Part shown: piece by piece, positions 36,081-45,482 of the stretch
How the letters are laid out: each line of letters starts with the position of its first letter
Position numbering within the stretch: position 1 is the first letter of the stretch
DNA from: JBCDBD01 sp039184335
GTDB lineage: Bacteria; Bacteroidota; Bacteroidia; Flavobacteriales; Flavobacteriaceae
Reading direction: 5' to 3'
Length of the DNA: 64,000 bases
Assembly (NCBI GenBank): GCA_039184335.1
Contig: JBCDBD010000001.1
Coordinates: forward strand, 62,001 to 126,000
The notes under the pieces: generated by a model
Told to the model about the DNA's origin: nothing
Databases searched by the model: none
The model's input: the letters and a program-made list of their open reading frames with translations, nothing else
Program-made: the position numbers and the translations under genes

Positions 36081-36791
36081 ATGGATTTAAAGGATAAAGT
36101 GGCCTATATTACCGGGGGCAGTAAGGGAATAGGACTGGGAGTCGCCAGAAGTTTGTTGGAAAAAGGACTGAAAGTGGCAATAAGTGGTCGAAGCAGTGCT
36201 TCTTTAGAAAAGGCCAAACAGTTGCTTGGAGATGGTGAAAATGTACTTTGCATACCATCAGATGTCACCCAACTCGATGACGAAGTAAAGGCAATACGTA
36301 AAATTTTGGCCGTATGGGGCCAACTAGACGTGGTCTTGGCCAATGCTGGCATAGGATATTTTTCAGCAGTGGATCAAATGCGCCCCGATGATTGGCATCA
36401 AATGATCAACACGAACTTAAATGGCGTGTTTCACACCTTGAAGGCCGGCGTGGAGGCATTAAAGCAATCAAAAGGATACTATATCACCCTAGCAAGTCTG
36501 GCCGGCACTAATTTTTTCGCATCTGGAGCAGGCTATAATGCAACGAAATTTGGTGTTGTTGGCTTCACACAGGCGGCAATGCTCGATTTGCGCAAATATG
36601 ATATCAAGGTGACCACGATTATGCCTGGTTCAGTAGCGACGCATTTTAATAACAATGAACCAACAAGCAAAGATGCTTGGAAAATTCAACCTGAAGATAT
36701 TGGTAAGTTGGTTGTTGATCTTTTGCAAATGCATCCGAGAACATTACCAAGTAAGATTGAGGTTCGGCCAACCAGGCCAGATTTAAAGTAA
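36081..36791 (+). CDS. Short-chain dehydrogenase/reductase (SDR)
   Basis: A 236-aa classical SDR starting MDLKDKVAYITGG at 36081; the longer open frame runs through the tRNA gene and is rejected. The cofactor-binding motif is GGSKGIGLG and the structural NAGIG is present. The catalytic Ser is in TLASLAG and Tyr/Lys in GYNATK. Arg/Lys after beta-2 (ISGRSSASLEKAK) suggests NADP preference. It overlaps the end of the convergent addB-like gene by 9 nt. Substrate unknown. Confidence 0.93.
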   Translation: MDLKDKVAYITGGSKGIGLGVARSLLEKGLKVAISGRSSASLEKAKQLLGDGENVLCIPSDVTQLDDEVKAIRKILAVWGQLDVVLANAGIGYFSAVDQMRPDDWHQMINTNLNGVFHTLKAGVEALKQSKGYYITLASLAGTNFFASGAGYNATKFGVVGFTQAAMLDLRKYDIKVTTIMPGSVATHFNNNEPTSKDAWKIQPEDIGKLVVDLLQMHPRTLPSKIEVRPTRPDLK

Positions 36792-39509
36792 AGGGACCTC
36801 CTTTTCGGCAAAAGGAATATCGGCGTTAAAAATTTCATGAATAAGTTGTACAAGTTGGGTCGAGAAAGCTTGCAGCACATTGAGGTCAATGGTATGGTCT
36901 TTCGCCCCTCTAGCCGTCCGTTTTGTCGCAAAACGAAGTATTTCGGCATTATTCTTTCTTAAAGGAACAATACCAGCTTCAAAGGTAGTAATGGTATAGT
37001 TGGCATGATACAATAATGAATAGCTAAGTAGTTGAAATGCCTTACTGTATTTGTGGTCATGGATCAAATCATCCCAATGCAGCAATGATACTTCTGAAGA
37101 AGCAATAGCACCGGTCTTGTAATCAATGATTCTGGTGGTTCCGTCCATCTCATCCACACGGTCTATTGTGCCTTTCAATCGTATGGGAAAATCAAGTGCC
37201 GGAATTTCGATAGTGGTGGAAAGTTTTTCTTCAAGCGCAATGATTTTTATTCGATGTTTTTTTAATTGCCTTAGTTCTGAGTGTACAAAATTTTGGAGGT
37301 ATTTTTCAATGACATGGTAGACCATCAAATAGTTGCCTTTTTTATAATTAATCCCAGGAAGGGTTTTTTGAAAGCTGGTCCCTAGCACAAAGGGGATTTG
37401 GTCGCCTACTTTTGCGATATTTTCAGCGGTCAAAAATTGATTGGTTAGCGGCGTATATAGCGTTTCGAGCGAATCATGAATCAAAGTGCCGAAAGTATTG
37501 TGTGCTATGGTATCTTCTACTTTATCACTTTCCTTGATCTTTAAGATACTCTTTCTGTAAAAGTCTAATGGATCTCTGATATAGTTGGTGAGTGATGTGG
37601 GCGAAAATCCTTGACTTGCCAGAGTTTTAAGTTCTTGGATAAGGGAAGGTGTTTTTTTGATCGCCCTTTTTTTGTGGTTACTGGTCTGTACCAAAGGGGC
37701 AGCTATGGTATTGACGACATACTTGTTGATATTTTCATCCATTTCGAGCTGTGTAAGCAACCTGCTTCTTTCTCCTCCCCCAAATGCTTCTGGTTCCGTG
37801 GTGTACAATAGATATATGGTTTTGGCCCGCTGCAAAAGATGGTAAAAATGATAGGAATATATGGCATCTTTTTCCCTGTAGGTAGGAATTTTGAATTCGT
37901 GTTTAACGTCATACGGTATAAAAGAGTTTTCACTTTTTCCTGATGGTAGAATACCTTCGTTGACAGAGGTTAAAATAACCGTTTCAAAATCAAGGTTCCT
38001 GCTTTCCAACATGCCCATAATCTGTAATCCTGATAACGGTGACCCTTGAAAATCGACTTTTTCCAAAGCAATCAGTTGCTGGTATAGACTCTTAAATGCA
38101 CTTAAACCCCGTAAAAAAGAATATTGGTTCAAATAGGCGATAATCTGATTGAATACTAGATGGAACTTGCCTAGGTAAGCGAGTTCAATACGGTTGTTAT
38201 TGTGGGAATACTTCTCGCCCAGTTCATTCGCTATTTTTTGACAAATGTCCATAAAGGAATTTACCGTATAGTTTTCGCCGAAAAGCTGGCTAAAAATCGT
38301 TGAATTTCCATCCATGATCAGATTTTCTTGTTTGATACGGATGTAATTGTCCTTTTGAAGCTTTTTCTTTAGAATACCTACAGTGCTTTGCTTGGGCAAC
38401 AATGCTGAAGTGTACGGATTTGAGAGCAAGTGGAGTACATCTTGATAGCGAAAACCATCTTTTGTCCTATTGCTATGCAAATCGATAAGCAAGGAAAAGA
38501 AATTGGCTAATGGGGTTTTTTGTAAAGCGAGTCCCATGGTAATATTTACCGCTTCAATATGACTTGGTACTGCTTGTAAAATGGGTTTCAACAATGATTC
38601 ATCAGAAAGAACCAAAGCTGTGTTGTCATAAGAGGCACTTCCATGGTTTTTGAGCAAATGGCCCACATATTTTGCCTGTGAAACACTATTTGGCACACCT
38701 ATGATCTCAATTCTTTTTTCATTGAGATAATAAGAAGAGATTCCTTGTAAGGTTCTGTTTGTGTAATACTGCCATTCATTTTGGTATTTCCTTATAAAAT
38801 ATGCAGCACTGTGTATAGGATCATTTAAAAAATAGGTATCGATATCCCAATATATGTCAGCATTGTTGTTTTGTAGCAGATGGCCAAAAATGACTTCCTC
38901 AGCTTTATTAAAGGCATTGAACCCTAGAAAGATGAATTTTTTTTCAGTATTGTTTTGGGCAAATTCATCAATTCGTTTGGCGGCCATTTTGTAGAGGAGA
39001 CCTTGATAGCCCAGCTTTTTTTTAATAAGGGTTTCACCAAATAAGTGATAGGTAGAACGCAGATCGTTCCAAAAATTGACATAATTTGTAACCAAAGACG
39101 ACTTTTTGCCATCTACGTCCCATCGTCTAATTTTATGAATTTCAGATAGATAGAATAAAAATTTATTTGGCTCAATAAGCTGCCGGTCGATTTCGTTAAA
39201 ATCTGACAGTACCGTTTGTCCCCATTTAATAAAACTTTCGAAATCACTTTTCTTGACTACAAGTGAATAGGTGTTATAAAGTTCAAATAACAAATCTGTA
39301 CTCGAGGCAGATTTTAAGCGAGCTATTTGTTCTATGAATTCTTCTATACTGAGAATTTGAGGTGAAAAAGCAGCTTTTGCGTAATGGTGTGGAATACGTT
39401 TTCTCAAGTAAGACCCAGACCGTTTGCTTGGGAGAACGAAAACCAAATTTTCCAATCCTTGATTTTTAGATAAAACCTGTACAATGACATCATCCAGAAA
39501 CTTTCGCAT
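36783..39509 (-). CDS. PD-(D/E)XK nuclease family protein, AddB-like
   Basis: A 908-aa protein. The N-terminus has a helicase-like P-loop relic (FVLPSKRSG), as in AddB/RecC-type inactive helicases. The C-terminal RecB-type nuclease domain shows HDSLETLY, then an Asp in GTIDRVDE, and the IIDYKTG motif. The four Fe-S cysteines of Bacillus AddB were not seen. With the UvrD-like AddA at 42261-45389 it should form the AddAB helicase-nuclease that processes double-strand breaks for RecA; in this genome ompA and kbl lie between the two genes. The ATG lies 12 nt after the ompA terminator. Confidence 0.85.
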   Translation of the reverse strand: MRKFLDDVIVQVLSKNQGLENLVFVLPSKRSGSYLRKRIPHHYAKAAFSPQILSIEEFIEQIARLKSASSTDLLFELYNTYSLVVKKSDFESFIKWGQTVLSDFNEIDRQLIEPNKFLFYLSEIHKIRRWDVDGKKSSLVTNYVNFWNDLRSTYHLFGETLIKKKLGYQGLLYKMAAKRIDEFAQNNTEKKFIFLGFNAFNKAEEVIFGHLLQNNNADIYWDIDTYFLNDPIHSAAYFIRKYQNEWQYYTNRTLQGISSYYLNEKRIEIIGVPNSVSQAKYVGHLLKNHGSASYDNTALVLSDESLLKPILQAVPSHIEAVNITMGLALQKTPLANFFSLLIDLHSNRTKDGFRYQDVLHLLSNPYTSALLPKQSTVGILKKKLQKDNYIRIKQENLIMDGNSTIFSQLFGENYTVNSFMDICQKIANELGEKYSHNNNRIELAYLGKFHLVFNQIIAYLNQYSFLRGLSAFKSLYQQLIALEKVDFQGSPLSGLQIMGMLESRNLDFETVILTSVNEGILPSGKSENSFIPYDVKHEFKIPTYREKDAIYSYHFYHLLQRAKTIYLLYTTEPEAFGGGERSRLLTQLEMDENINKYVVNTIAAPLVQTSNHKKRAIKKTPSLIQELKTLASQGFSPTSLTNYIRDPLDFYRKSILKIKESDKVEDTIAHNTFGTLIHDSLETLYTPLTNQFLTAENIAKVGDQIPFVLGTSFQKTLPGINYKKGNYLMVYHVIEKYLQNFVHSELRQLKKHRIKIIALEEKLSTTIEIPALDFPIRLKGTIDRVDEMDGTTRIIDYKTGAIASSEVSLLHWDDLIHDHKYSKAFQLLSYSLLYHANYTITTFEAGIVPLRKNNAEILRFATKRTARGAKDHTIDLNVLQAFSTQLVQLIHEIFNADIPFAEKEVPLL

Positions 39510-39510
39510 G

Positions 39511-39548
39511 GTTAAAAATAAAAAAGCTCCGCAATTTGCGGAGCTTTT
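39511..39548 (-). terminator. Rho-independent terminator of ompA
   Basis: Stem AAAAGCTCCGC / GCGGAGCTTTT (39522-39532 with 39538-39548), loop AATTT. On the minus strand a T-rich run follows to about 39511. It lies downstream of ompA and ends just before the addB-like start codon at 39509. Confidence 0.9.
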
Positions 39549-39584
39549 CGTATATGGTTTTAGAACTTTAAGAAACTTGTACTC

Positions 39585-40943
39585 TTACTTTACCAAATTG
39601 ATTTCCACTCTTCTGTTCTGTGTTCTTCCAGCTCTAGTATTGTTTGTTGCAATTGGCTTGTCTTCACCATAACCGATAGCGGTCAAGCGGTCAGCTCCAA
39701 CTCCTTTGTCAATCAAGAAATCCCGAACTGAATTTGCACGCTCTTCAGAAAGCTTTTGGTTCAGTTTTGCACTACCTACACTGTCAGTGTGTCCTTCAAC
39801 AGTAAATTTGGCTGTTGGGTATTCATTCAAGATTTGGATGATGTCTACCATTACTGAAGTAGATTCAGCTTTGATGGAAGATTTTCCAGTATCGAACAAA
39901 ATAGTTCTGGCATAGTCGTTCAATTGTTTTTGAACTTCTTCTGTCACTTCAGGGCAACCATTATTGGCGACTGTACCTGCAACCTCAGGACATTGGTCAT
40001 CTTTATCCAACACACCATCACCGTCAGTATCAGGCCATGGGCAACCTTTATTTTCTGCAGGACCTGCCTCACTGGGACACTCGTCATCTTTGTCTGCGAC
40101 ACCATCACCATCTGCATCAGGACAGCCACCCAATGATTCCAACCCAGCTTCGTTAGGACAAGCATCATCTTTATCAGCGATACCATCACCATCAGTGTCA
40201 GGACAACCATTAAGTTCTTTCAATCCAGCTTCGTTAGGACAATCATCCTTGCCATCTTCAATGCCGTCACCATCAGAATCTGGACAACCGTTGAAAGCTT
40301 CCAGGCCAGCCACCTCAGGACAGGCATCATCCTTGTCATAGATGCCATCACCATCAGTATCTGTACCTCCAAATCGGACATTAATACCTGCCATATGTTG
40401 AAAATGTTGTATACCATAATCTTCAAAAGCATGCTTGTACTGTGTTTGAAGGGTGACACCAAAGGAATCAGAAAACCAATAGTTTGCACCAATACCACCA
40501 TTTACGGTACCAGCACCAATTTCATCTACCCAAGTATAGCCACCACCGAATTCAACAAAAGGGTCTATTTTGGTATTTTTAAGGATGTTGTATTTGATGG
40601 TACCATCCACAGAATAGTATGAAAGGTCATCTGCTGCAACATCGCCAAGTTGTTCAATTTTATTTAATGAACCTCTGGCACCTACTGAAAAACCATCACC
40701 GATATATCTCGAAACAGATACATAGGAGAGGGATGGAATGATATTCCAGTGGTCGTTAACATTAAAATATTCGCTAAACAAATTTCCAGTTGGGTAAGAG
40801 GCATCATTGTCGTTAGTAGGATACACATCGATCGCATTTACACCGACACTGACTTGCCATGGATTATTCTCGTCCTGCGCTTGTAGGTTGTTAAAGCCTA
40901 AGAACAATAAGCCAACAACTAATAATTTGCTGAGATGTTTCAT
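39585..40943 (-). CDS. OmpA family outer membrane protein with calcium-binding TSP3 repeats
   Basis: A 452-aa protein from the ATG at 40943; a TTG at 40949 is less likely. A signal peptide is cleaved near NLQA-QDE (about residue 22). A beta-barrel N-terminal domain lies at about 25-190. Five thrombospondin type-3 repeats of the form DxDGDGxxDxxDxCPxxAG follow at about 195-331, at 27-residue spacing and 29 before the last. The C-terminal OmpA peptidoglycan-binding domain (about 335-452) has GHTDSVGSAKLNQKLSEERA. It anchors the outer membrane to the cell wall. Confidence 0.93.
   Translation of the reverse strand: MKHLSKLLVVGLLFLGFNNLQAQDENNPWQVSVGVNAIDVYPTNDNDASYPTGNLFSEYFNVNDHWNIIPSLSYVSVSRYIGDGFSVGARGSLNKIEQLGDVAADDLSYYSVDGTIKYNILKNTKIDPFVEFGGGYTWVDEIGAGTVNGGIGANYWFSDSFGVTLQTQYKHAFEDYGIQHFQHMAGINVRFGGTDTDGDGIYDKDDACPEVAGLEAFNGCPDSDGDGIEDGKDDCPNEAGLKELNGCPDTDGDGIADKDDACPNEAGLESLGGCPDADGDGVADKDDECPSEAGPAENKGCPWPDTDGDGVLDKDDQCPEVAGTVANNGCPEVTEEVQKQLNDYARTILFDTGKSSIKAESTSVMVDIIQILNEYPTAKFTVEGHTDSVGSAKLNQKLSEERANSVRDFLIDKGVGADRLTAIGYGEDKPIATNNTRAGRTQNRRVEINLVK
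39944..40380 (-). repeat. Tandem 81-bp coding repeat (TSP3 units) in ompA
   Basis: Five units encoding DxDGDG calcium loops repeat every 81 nt (87 before the last). The DNA repeats are degenerate but similar enough to produce open frames on the opposite strand. Such tandem coding repeats can change copy number by slippage. Confidence 0.75.
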
Positions 40944-40977
40944 GTTCAAAATTTTAAGTTTAAGTGTTTATCAGCTG

Positions 40978-41009
40978 CAAATGTAAGTTGTTAAAAACTA
41001 TTAACAAAA
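40978..41009 (-). promoter_or_regulatory. Strong promoter of ompA
   Basis: On the minus strand TTTTG (41009-41005), a 19-nt spacer and TACATTTG (40985-40978) match the Bacteroidota -33/-7 consensus completely. The start site would be about 40970, giving a leader of about 27 nt. The spacer and -33 carry a perfect 7-bp inverted repeat, TTGTTAA and TTAACAA (40988-40994 and 41001-41007), a possible operator. Confidence 0.8.
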
Positions 41010-41056
41010 TCAATTTCTTTTTTTTTTGAGTGCATTACATAGAAAGATTTGAGCAC

Positions 41057-42250
41057 TTAAACGATTTTTAATGCCTTTCCAACTTCAATGAAAGCAGCTA
41101 TGGCTTTATCAAGATGATTTTGGGTATGTGCTGCTGAAAGCTGCACCCTTATCCGTGCCTTTTCTTTGGGAACAACAGGATAAAAGAAGCCTATGACATA
41201 AATTCCTTTTTGGAGCAACATATTGGCCATTTGCTGTGACAGCCTAGCATCATAAAGCATTACCGGTACAATTGCAGAATCACCATCAATGATATCGAAC
41301 CCAGCCTTACGCATACCTTCTTTAAAATACGAGGTGTTTGCTTGAAGCTTGTCCCTTAGTGTCGTATCGTTTTTGAGCATGTCAAAAACCTTTATTGACG
41401 CCCCGACTATAGCTGGAGCCAAAGAGTTTGAAAAAAGATATGGCCTTGAGCGTTGGCGTAAAAGATCAATAATTTCTTTTTTGCCCGTGGTATAGCCGCC
41501 CATTGCCCCTCCAAGCGCTTTTCCTAGGGTGCCGGTTATGATATCGATCCGATCCATCACCCCTTTTTCCTCTAAAGTACCTCGCCCAGTCTCACCAATA
41601 AATCCAGTTGCATGGCATTCGTCAATCATAACAAGGGCATCGTAAGCCTCAGCTAGATTACAAATCTCGTCCAATGGGGCCAAAAGCCCATCCATCGAAA
41701 AAACACCATCAGTGACTATAATGGCAAACCTCGCGCCATCTGATTTTGCTTTTTTGAGTTGCCGTTCCAAATCGTCCATATCGTTATTGGCATACCGGTA
41801 ACGCTTAGCCTTGCAAAGTCTTACACCGTCTATTATTGAGGCGTGATTAAGGGAGTCAGAAATTATGGCATCTTCAGCGGTCAATAATGGTTCAAATACC
41901 CCACCGTTTGCGTCAAAGGCCGCAGCATACAATATAGTATCTTCAGTACCATAAAAATCGGCAATCTTTTCTTCCAATTCTTTGTGAATGTCTTGCGTGC
42001 CACAGATAAAACGTACTGACGACATGCCAAAACCATGAGTGTCCAAAGTGTTTTTGGCAGCCTCAATGACCTCTGGGTGCGAAGACAGCCCCAAATAATT
42101 GTTTGCGCAAAAGTTGATTACTTTTTCTCCTGTAGATATTTGAATGACAGCATCTTGGGGTGATATGATAATCCGTTCTTCCTTATACAGGCCAGCTTTC
42201 TTTATCTCGCGTAGTTCGTTTTGTAAGTGCTCTTTGATTTTTCCGTACAT
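41057..42250 (-). CDS. kbl: Glycine C-acetyltransferase (2-amino-3-ketobutyrate CoA ligase)
   Basis: A 397-aa PLP-dependent alpha-oxoamine synthase. Landmarks are FCANNYLGLSSHPEV, the DECHATGFIGETGRGT segment, and the PLP lysine in GTLGKALGGAMGG. The wording is closer to Kbl than to BioF or ALAS. It condenses glycine and acetyl-CoA or cleaves 2-amino-3-oxobutyrate from threonine; no threonine dehydrogenase gene is adjacent. It lies 10 nt after the addA-like gene. Confidence 0.94.
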   Translation of the reverse strand: MYGKIKEHLQNELREIKKAGLYKEERIIISPQDAVIQISTGEKVINFCANNYLGLSSHPEVIEAAKNTLDTHGFGMSSVRFICGTQDIHKELEEKIADFYGTEDTILYAAAFDANGGVFEPLLTAEDAIISDSLNHASIIDGVRLCKAKRYRYANNDMDDLERQLKKAKSDGARFAIIVTDGVFSMDGLLAPLDEICNLAEAYDALVMIDECHATGFIGETGRGTLEEKGVMDRIDIITGTLGKALGGAMGGYTTGKKEIIDLLRQRSRPYLFSNSLAPAIVGASIKVFDMLKNDTTLRDKLQANTSYFKEGMRKAGFDIIDGDSAIVPVMLYDARLSQQMANMLLQKGIYVIGFFYPVVPKEKARIRVQLSAAHTQNHLDKAIAAFIEVGKALKIV

Positions 42251-42260
42251 ATCTTCAATT

Positions 42261-45200
42261 TTATAGGAACATTGGTGTTATTGCTTCCGAAATATAGATC
42301 AAGATTTTGTTTTCCACTTTATAGCCGATCTGTTCTAGGGTGTTGGCATACTGGATTAATTGATTTTTGTGCATGGGGTCGACTTTTCCTGTTTTATAGT
42401 CGATAATGGCCGCACTTTTTTTCATAATTACGATTCGGTCAGGACGCAAAAAGTTACCTTGGGCATCGATAAGTTCCCTTTCATTGTGAACTTTGTGCTC
42501 TCCATTGTAAAAATGCTCCAATAACGGATGTGATGTAATCTGTTGCATTTTTTTAGCAAGTGCTTTTGCTTCAGGTATTGATAGCTCCCTTTCATTTTGC
42601 AATTGTTGTATGGCGATGGGAATATCGTTTGCAGTTTCAATCAAGCTCAAAGTACTGTGGATTAGGTTTCCCCAATGGGCGGCATCTTGTTCTGGAGCGT
42701 TAAATACAGTTGATGAATGAAATGCGAAATTGAAATCTGATTTTCGTTTTGTCTCGAATACTGTTGGAACCGTAGTTAGGTTTACAGAAGGGACAACTTC
42801 TTTTATGTTTTTTTCAAATCTGCCGAATTGATATACTGAATTTGCCATTTGCCATCGTCCAATGCTTACCAAGTAATCAACAAATAGGTCTGCATAGCTC
42901 TTTGGCGCAGATCTTTTTTCAGGTCTGTCCAGTTCAGTACAAATAAAAAGGGCATCTACGGCTCTTGTCAATGCGACATAGAGCACATTAAAGGCATCTA
43001 GTTGCATTTTTTCGTTTTCTTCATCAATGATTCTTTCTGTTACATCGCTGTAGCCCACGAGATCTTTATTAAAGTTGAACAACATATGGTTGTACCCCTT
43101 GAAGGAATCTCCTTTTACGGGAAGCCAAATCTTTTTTCCGTACGTTGAGATTAGACTTGTATTGGCAAAGGGGAAAATGACAATGGGAAATTCGAGGCCT
43201 TTTGCCTTGTGAATGGTCATAATTTTGACAGCAGCTATATTTTCAGGTGCGATAATGTTCAGTTTTTCTTTGTTGACTTCCCAATACCTCAAAAAACCAT
43301 AGTTGCCGATGACCTCTTCTTCTTCTGCATCAAAAATAATCTGTAGAAATTGGGACAGGTATGCATCTGAACCATCGGTTAAGTAAAAGTTGTGAATAGC
43401 TGTTTCAACAATTTCAAAGACTGTTACAAACACAAGTTGGGCTACATCAAAACGATAGGTCAGATCGAGGAAGTTGGCCAATGAATGGATGTGCTTGCTT
43501 ATAAAATCATGTTTGTCAGGCTGACCGATTGACAAAAATTCCAAAATACGATATGCTGCTTCTTTGTCACTTTCATCATTGATAAATTGGAGAAGGGCGA
43601 TCAAGAATGCAACTTTTTCATTGTTTTTGAGCAAGAGTGCATCCGGAGAGACTACTGGGGTGCCCCGTTGGGTCAGATAATCTGCCAACCAAGCCCCTTT
43701 TTTATTATCACGGACCAACACACAAATGTCTTGTAGCCTATAGCCTTTATCAAAAGAACTTGTGATGACCTTTAACACATAATCGCCGTAAAGATCATCT
43801 TCATGGCCTTGCAAAAACGTGATTTCTACAAACCCCTCTCTGGATGTTGCGGTCTTTTGGGCAGTACCGGTCTTGAACAACTTTTGAAAAGAAGTGTTGA
43901 CAAGTTGGTTTGCCGCCCTTGTAAAAAAGCTGTTGTTGAAATTCACAATCTGGCTGGCACTACGCCAGTTGGTATCTAGACGTTCTACGAGTTGAGGTAC
44001 TGAAAAAGGATTTGTCTTTAAGTTGATGAGGTTCAAAAACTGTTCCGCCCGCCCGCCCCTCCATCGATAAATGGCCTGCTTGCCGTCACCGACCAAGAAC
44101 AAAGAACCTTTTTGGCCCTTTTCGCTCTCACTTTCTATTGAGTTGCCCACCAATGGAATCAGATTATGCCATTGCATTGATGAAGTATCTTGAAACTCAT
44201 CGATAAAGAAATGGCGGTATTTTTCGCCGATCCGTTCATAAATAAAAGGAACAGGTTGGTCTTTGATCTCTTTGGCAATAATGTTGTTGAATTCAGAAAT
44301 GGGCAACAGATTTCTTTCTTCCATTAGCTTTTGAAGTTCTTCAGCAATTGCATTGAGTACGGTTAGTGGAACAATATTGGAGTAACAGTTTTTTAAAAAC
44401 CCCATTGAGGTTGCCAAAACCTTGACCTCATCGAATTGACCCTCAAAATCTGGATGTAAAGAATCAAGCAATACTTTGGTTTTTTCAGGAGCTGTTTTTG
44501 CATAAAGAGGTTCCGTACCAAAATTCTGTTTCCATTTGGCATTGAAATCCACGGGAAAATCACCGAGACTCAATTTTTGCATGAACTTGGGAAAGTAGCT
44601 GTTTTTAAAATCTGAGAACTCCAATCTGTTTGCGCTGATGGTATGAAGTACTTTTGAACAAATTTCCTTGATATCATTTTCCCTTGATTTGATTTCTGAC
44701 CTTATGATTTTTTTCAAGGACACCAAATCTGACATGTTTTTTGACCGTATTTCTTGTAGGTACCCCGCATGGTTTTCTTGAAACAATAGCATACCTGTCT
44801 CCTTAAGGTCGAATGCTATGTTCCAACTTTTGCCATTCTCGATTTTTTCAAATGAAAAATCCAATAATACTTGGGTAAGCGTAACATCTTCACCTGCCCT
44901 ATTAAGTAGGTTTCCAATAGCCTCACTCAATAACACGTCGGTATTGAGCACGACATCGAAACTTTGTGAGATGTTCAGATCCTTGGCAAACGTGCGTATG
45001 ACCCTGTGGGTAAACCTATCGATGGTAGAAACTTCAAAAAAGGCATAATTGTGCAACAGTTCCTTTAATGTGTACTTTGCCTTTTTATGGAGTTCTTCAC
45101 TTGTAATCGATAGCTCTTTGGCAATTTCCGAAAACAAGGCTCGACTCCTTGGAGGAACATAGGGTAAACCAAAGTCATATAATCCAGACAGTATGCGCTG

Positions 45201-45389
45201 TTTCATTTCAGCCACTGCCTTATTGGTAAAGGTCAGTGCGAGCAATTGACGATATTTCTGTATCGAACCGGGTTCTAAAATTTTTTTGAGATAGGTCTTG
45301 GTGAGTACAAAGGTCTTGCCCGAACCGGCTGAAGCACCAACAATAATGAATGAATCTGCAGACAAACCTTTTAGCTGCAAATTACACAT
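42261..45389 (-). CDS. UvrD-like helicase-nuclease, AddA/RecB type
   Basis: A protein of about 1042 aa from the ATG at 45389, preceded by an AAGGTGAT ribosome-binding site; a GTG lies two codons upstream. Helicase motifs are Walker A GASAGSGKT, motif Ia LLALTFTNKAVAEMK, motif II FFIDEFQDTSSMQW, motif III GDGKQAIYRWRGG, motif V TIHKAKGLEFP and motif VI LYVALTRA. The C-terminal nuclease domain has AAIIDYKTGKVD. It should pair with the AddB-like protein encoded 2.7 kb downstream to resect DNA ends. Confidence 0.9.
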   Translation of the reverse strand: MCNLQLKGLSADSFIIVGASAGSGKTFVLTKTYLKKILEPGSIQKYRQLLALTFTNKAVAEMKQRILSGLYDFGLPYVPPRSRALFSEIAKELSITSEELHKKAKYTLKELLHNYAFFEVSTIDRFTHRVIRTFAKDLNISQSFDVVLNTDVLLSEAIGNLLNRAGEDVTLTQVLLDFSFEKIENGKSWNIAFDLKETGMLLFQENHAGYLQEIRSKNMSDLVSLKKIIRSEIKSRENDIKEICSKVLHTISANRLEFSDFKNSYFPKFMQKLSLGDFPVDFNAKWKQNFGTEPLYAKTAPEKTKVLLDSLHPDFEGQFDEVKVLATSMGFLKNCYSNIVPLTVLNAIAEELQKLMEERNLLPISEFNNIIAKEIKDQPVPFIYERIGEKYRHFFIDEFQDTSSMQWHNLIPLVGNSIESESEKGQKGSLFLVGDGKQAIYRWRGGRAEQFLNLINLKTNPFSVPQLVERLDTNWRSASQIVNFNNSFFTRAANQLVNTSFQKLFKTGTAQKTATSREGFVEITFLQGHEDDLYGDYVLKVITSSFDKGYRLQDICVLVRDNKKGAWLADYLTQRGTPVVSPDALLLKNNEKVAFLIALLQFINDESDKEAAYRILEFLSIGQPDKHDFISKHIHSLANFLDLTYRFDVAQLVFVTVFEIVETAIHNFYLTDGSDAYLSQFLQIIFDAEEEEVIGNYGFLRYWEVNKEKLNIIAPENIAAVKIMTIHKAKGLEFPIVIFPFANTSLISTYGKKIWLPVKGDSFKGYNHMLFNFNKDLVGYSDVTERIIDEENEKMQLDAFNVLYVALTRAVDALFICTELDRPEKRSAPKSYADLFVDYLVSIGRWQMANSVYQFGRFEKNIKEVVPSVNLTTVPTVFETKRKSDFNFAFHSSTVFNAPEQDAAHWGNLIHSTLSLIETANDIPIAIQQLQNERELSIPEAKALAKKMQQITSHPLLEHFYNGEHKVHNERELIDAQGNFLRPDRIVIMKKSAAIIDYKTGKVDPMHKNQLIQYANTLEQIGYKVENKILIYISEAITPMFL

Positions 45390-45439
45390 TATCACCTTGT
45401 TCTTAACATATAATTAGCCTAATTTATTTGTTAAAACAT

Positions 45440-45447
45440 TACTTTTG
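45440..45447 (+). promoter_or_regulatory. -7 box of superoxide dismutase gene
   Basis: TACTTTTG matches TAnnTTTG exactly, 35 nt before the sod ATG. No TTG was found at the standard -33 spacing, so an activator may be needed. Confidence 0.5.
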
Positions 45448-45482
45448 GGAGTTAACATTAATAACTTAAAAACATAAATATT

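Noticed and set aside
39706..40341. Open plus-strand frames opposite the OmpA repeats.
   Set aside because: They are by-products of the 81-bp periodic coding repeat on the minus strand.
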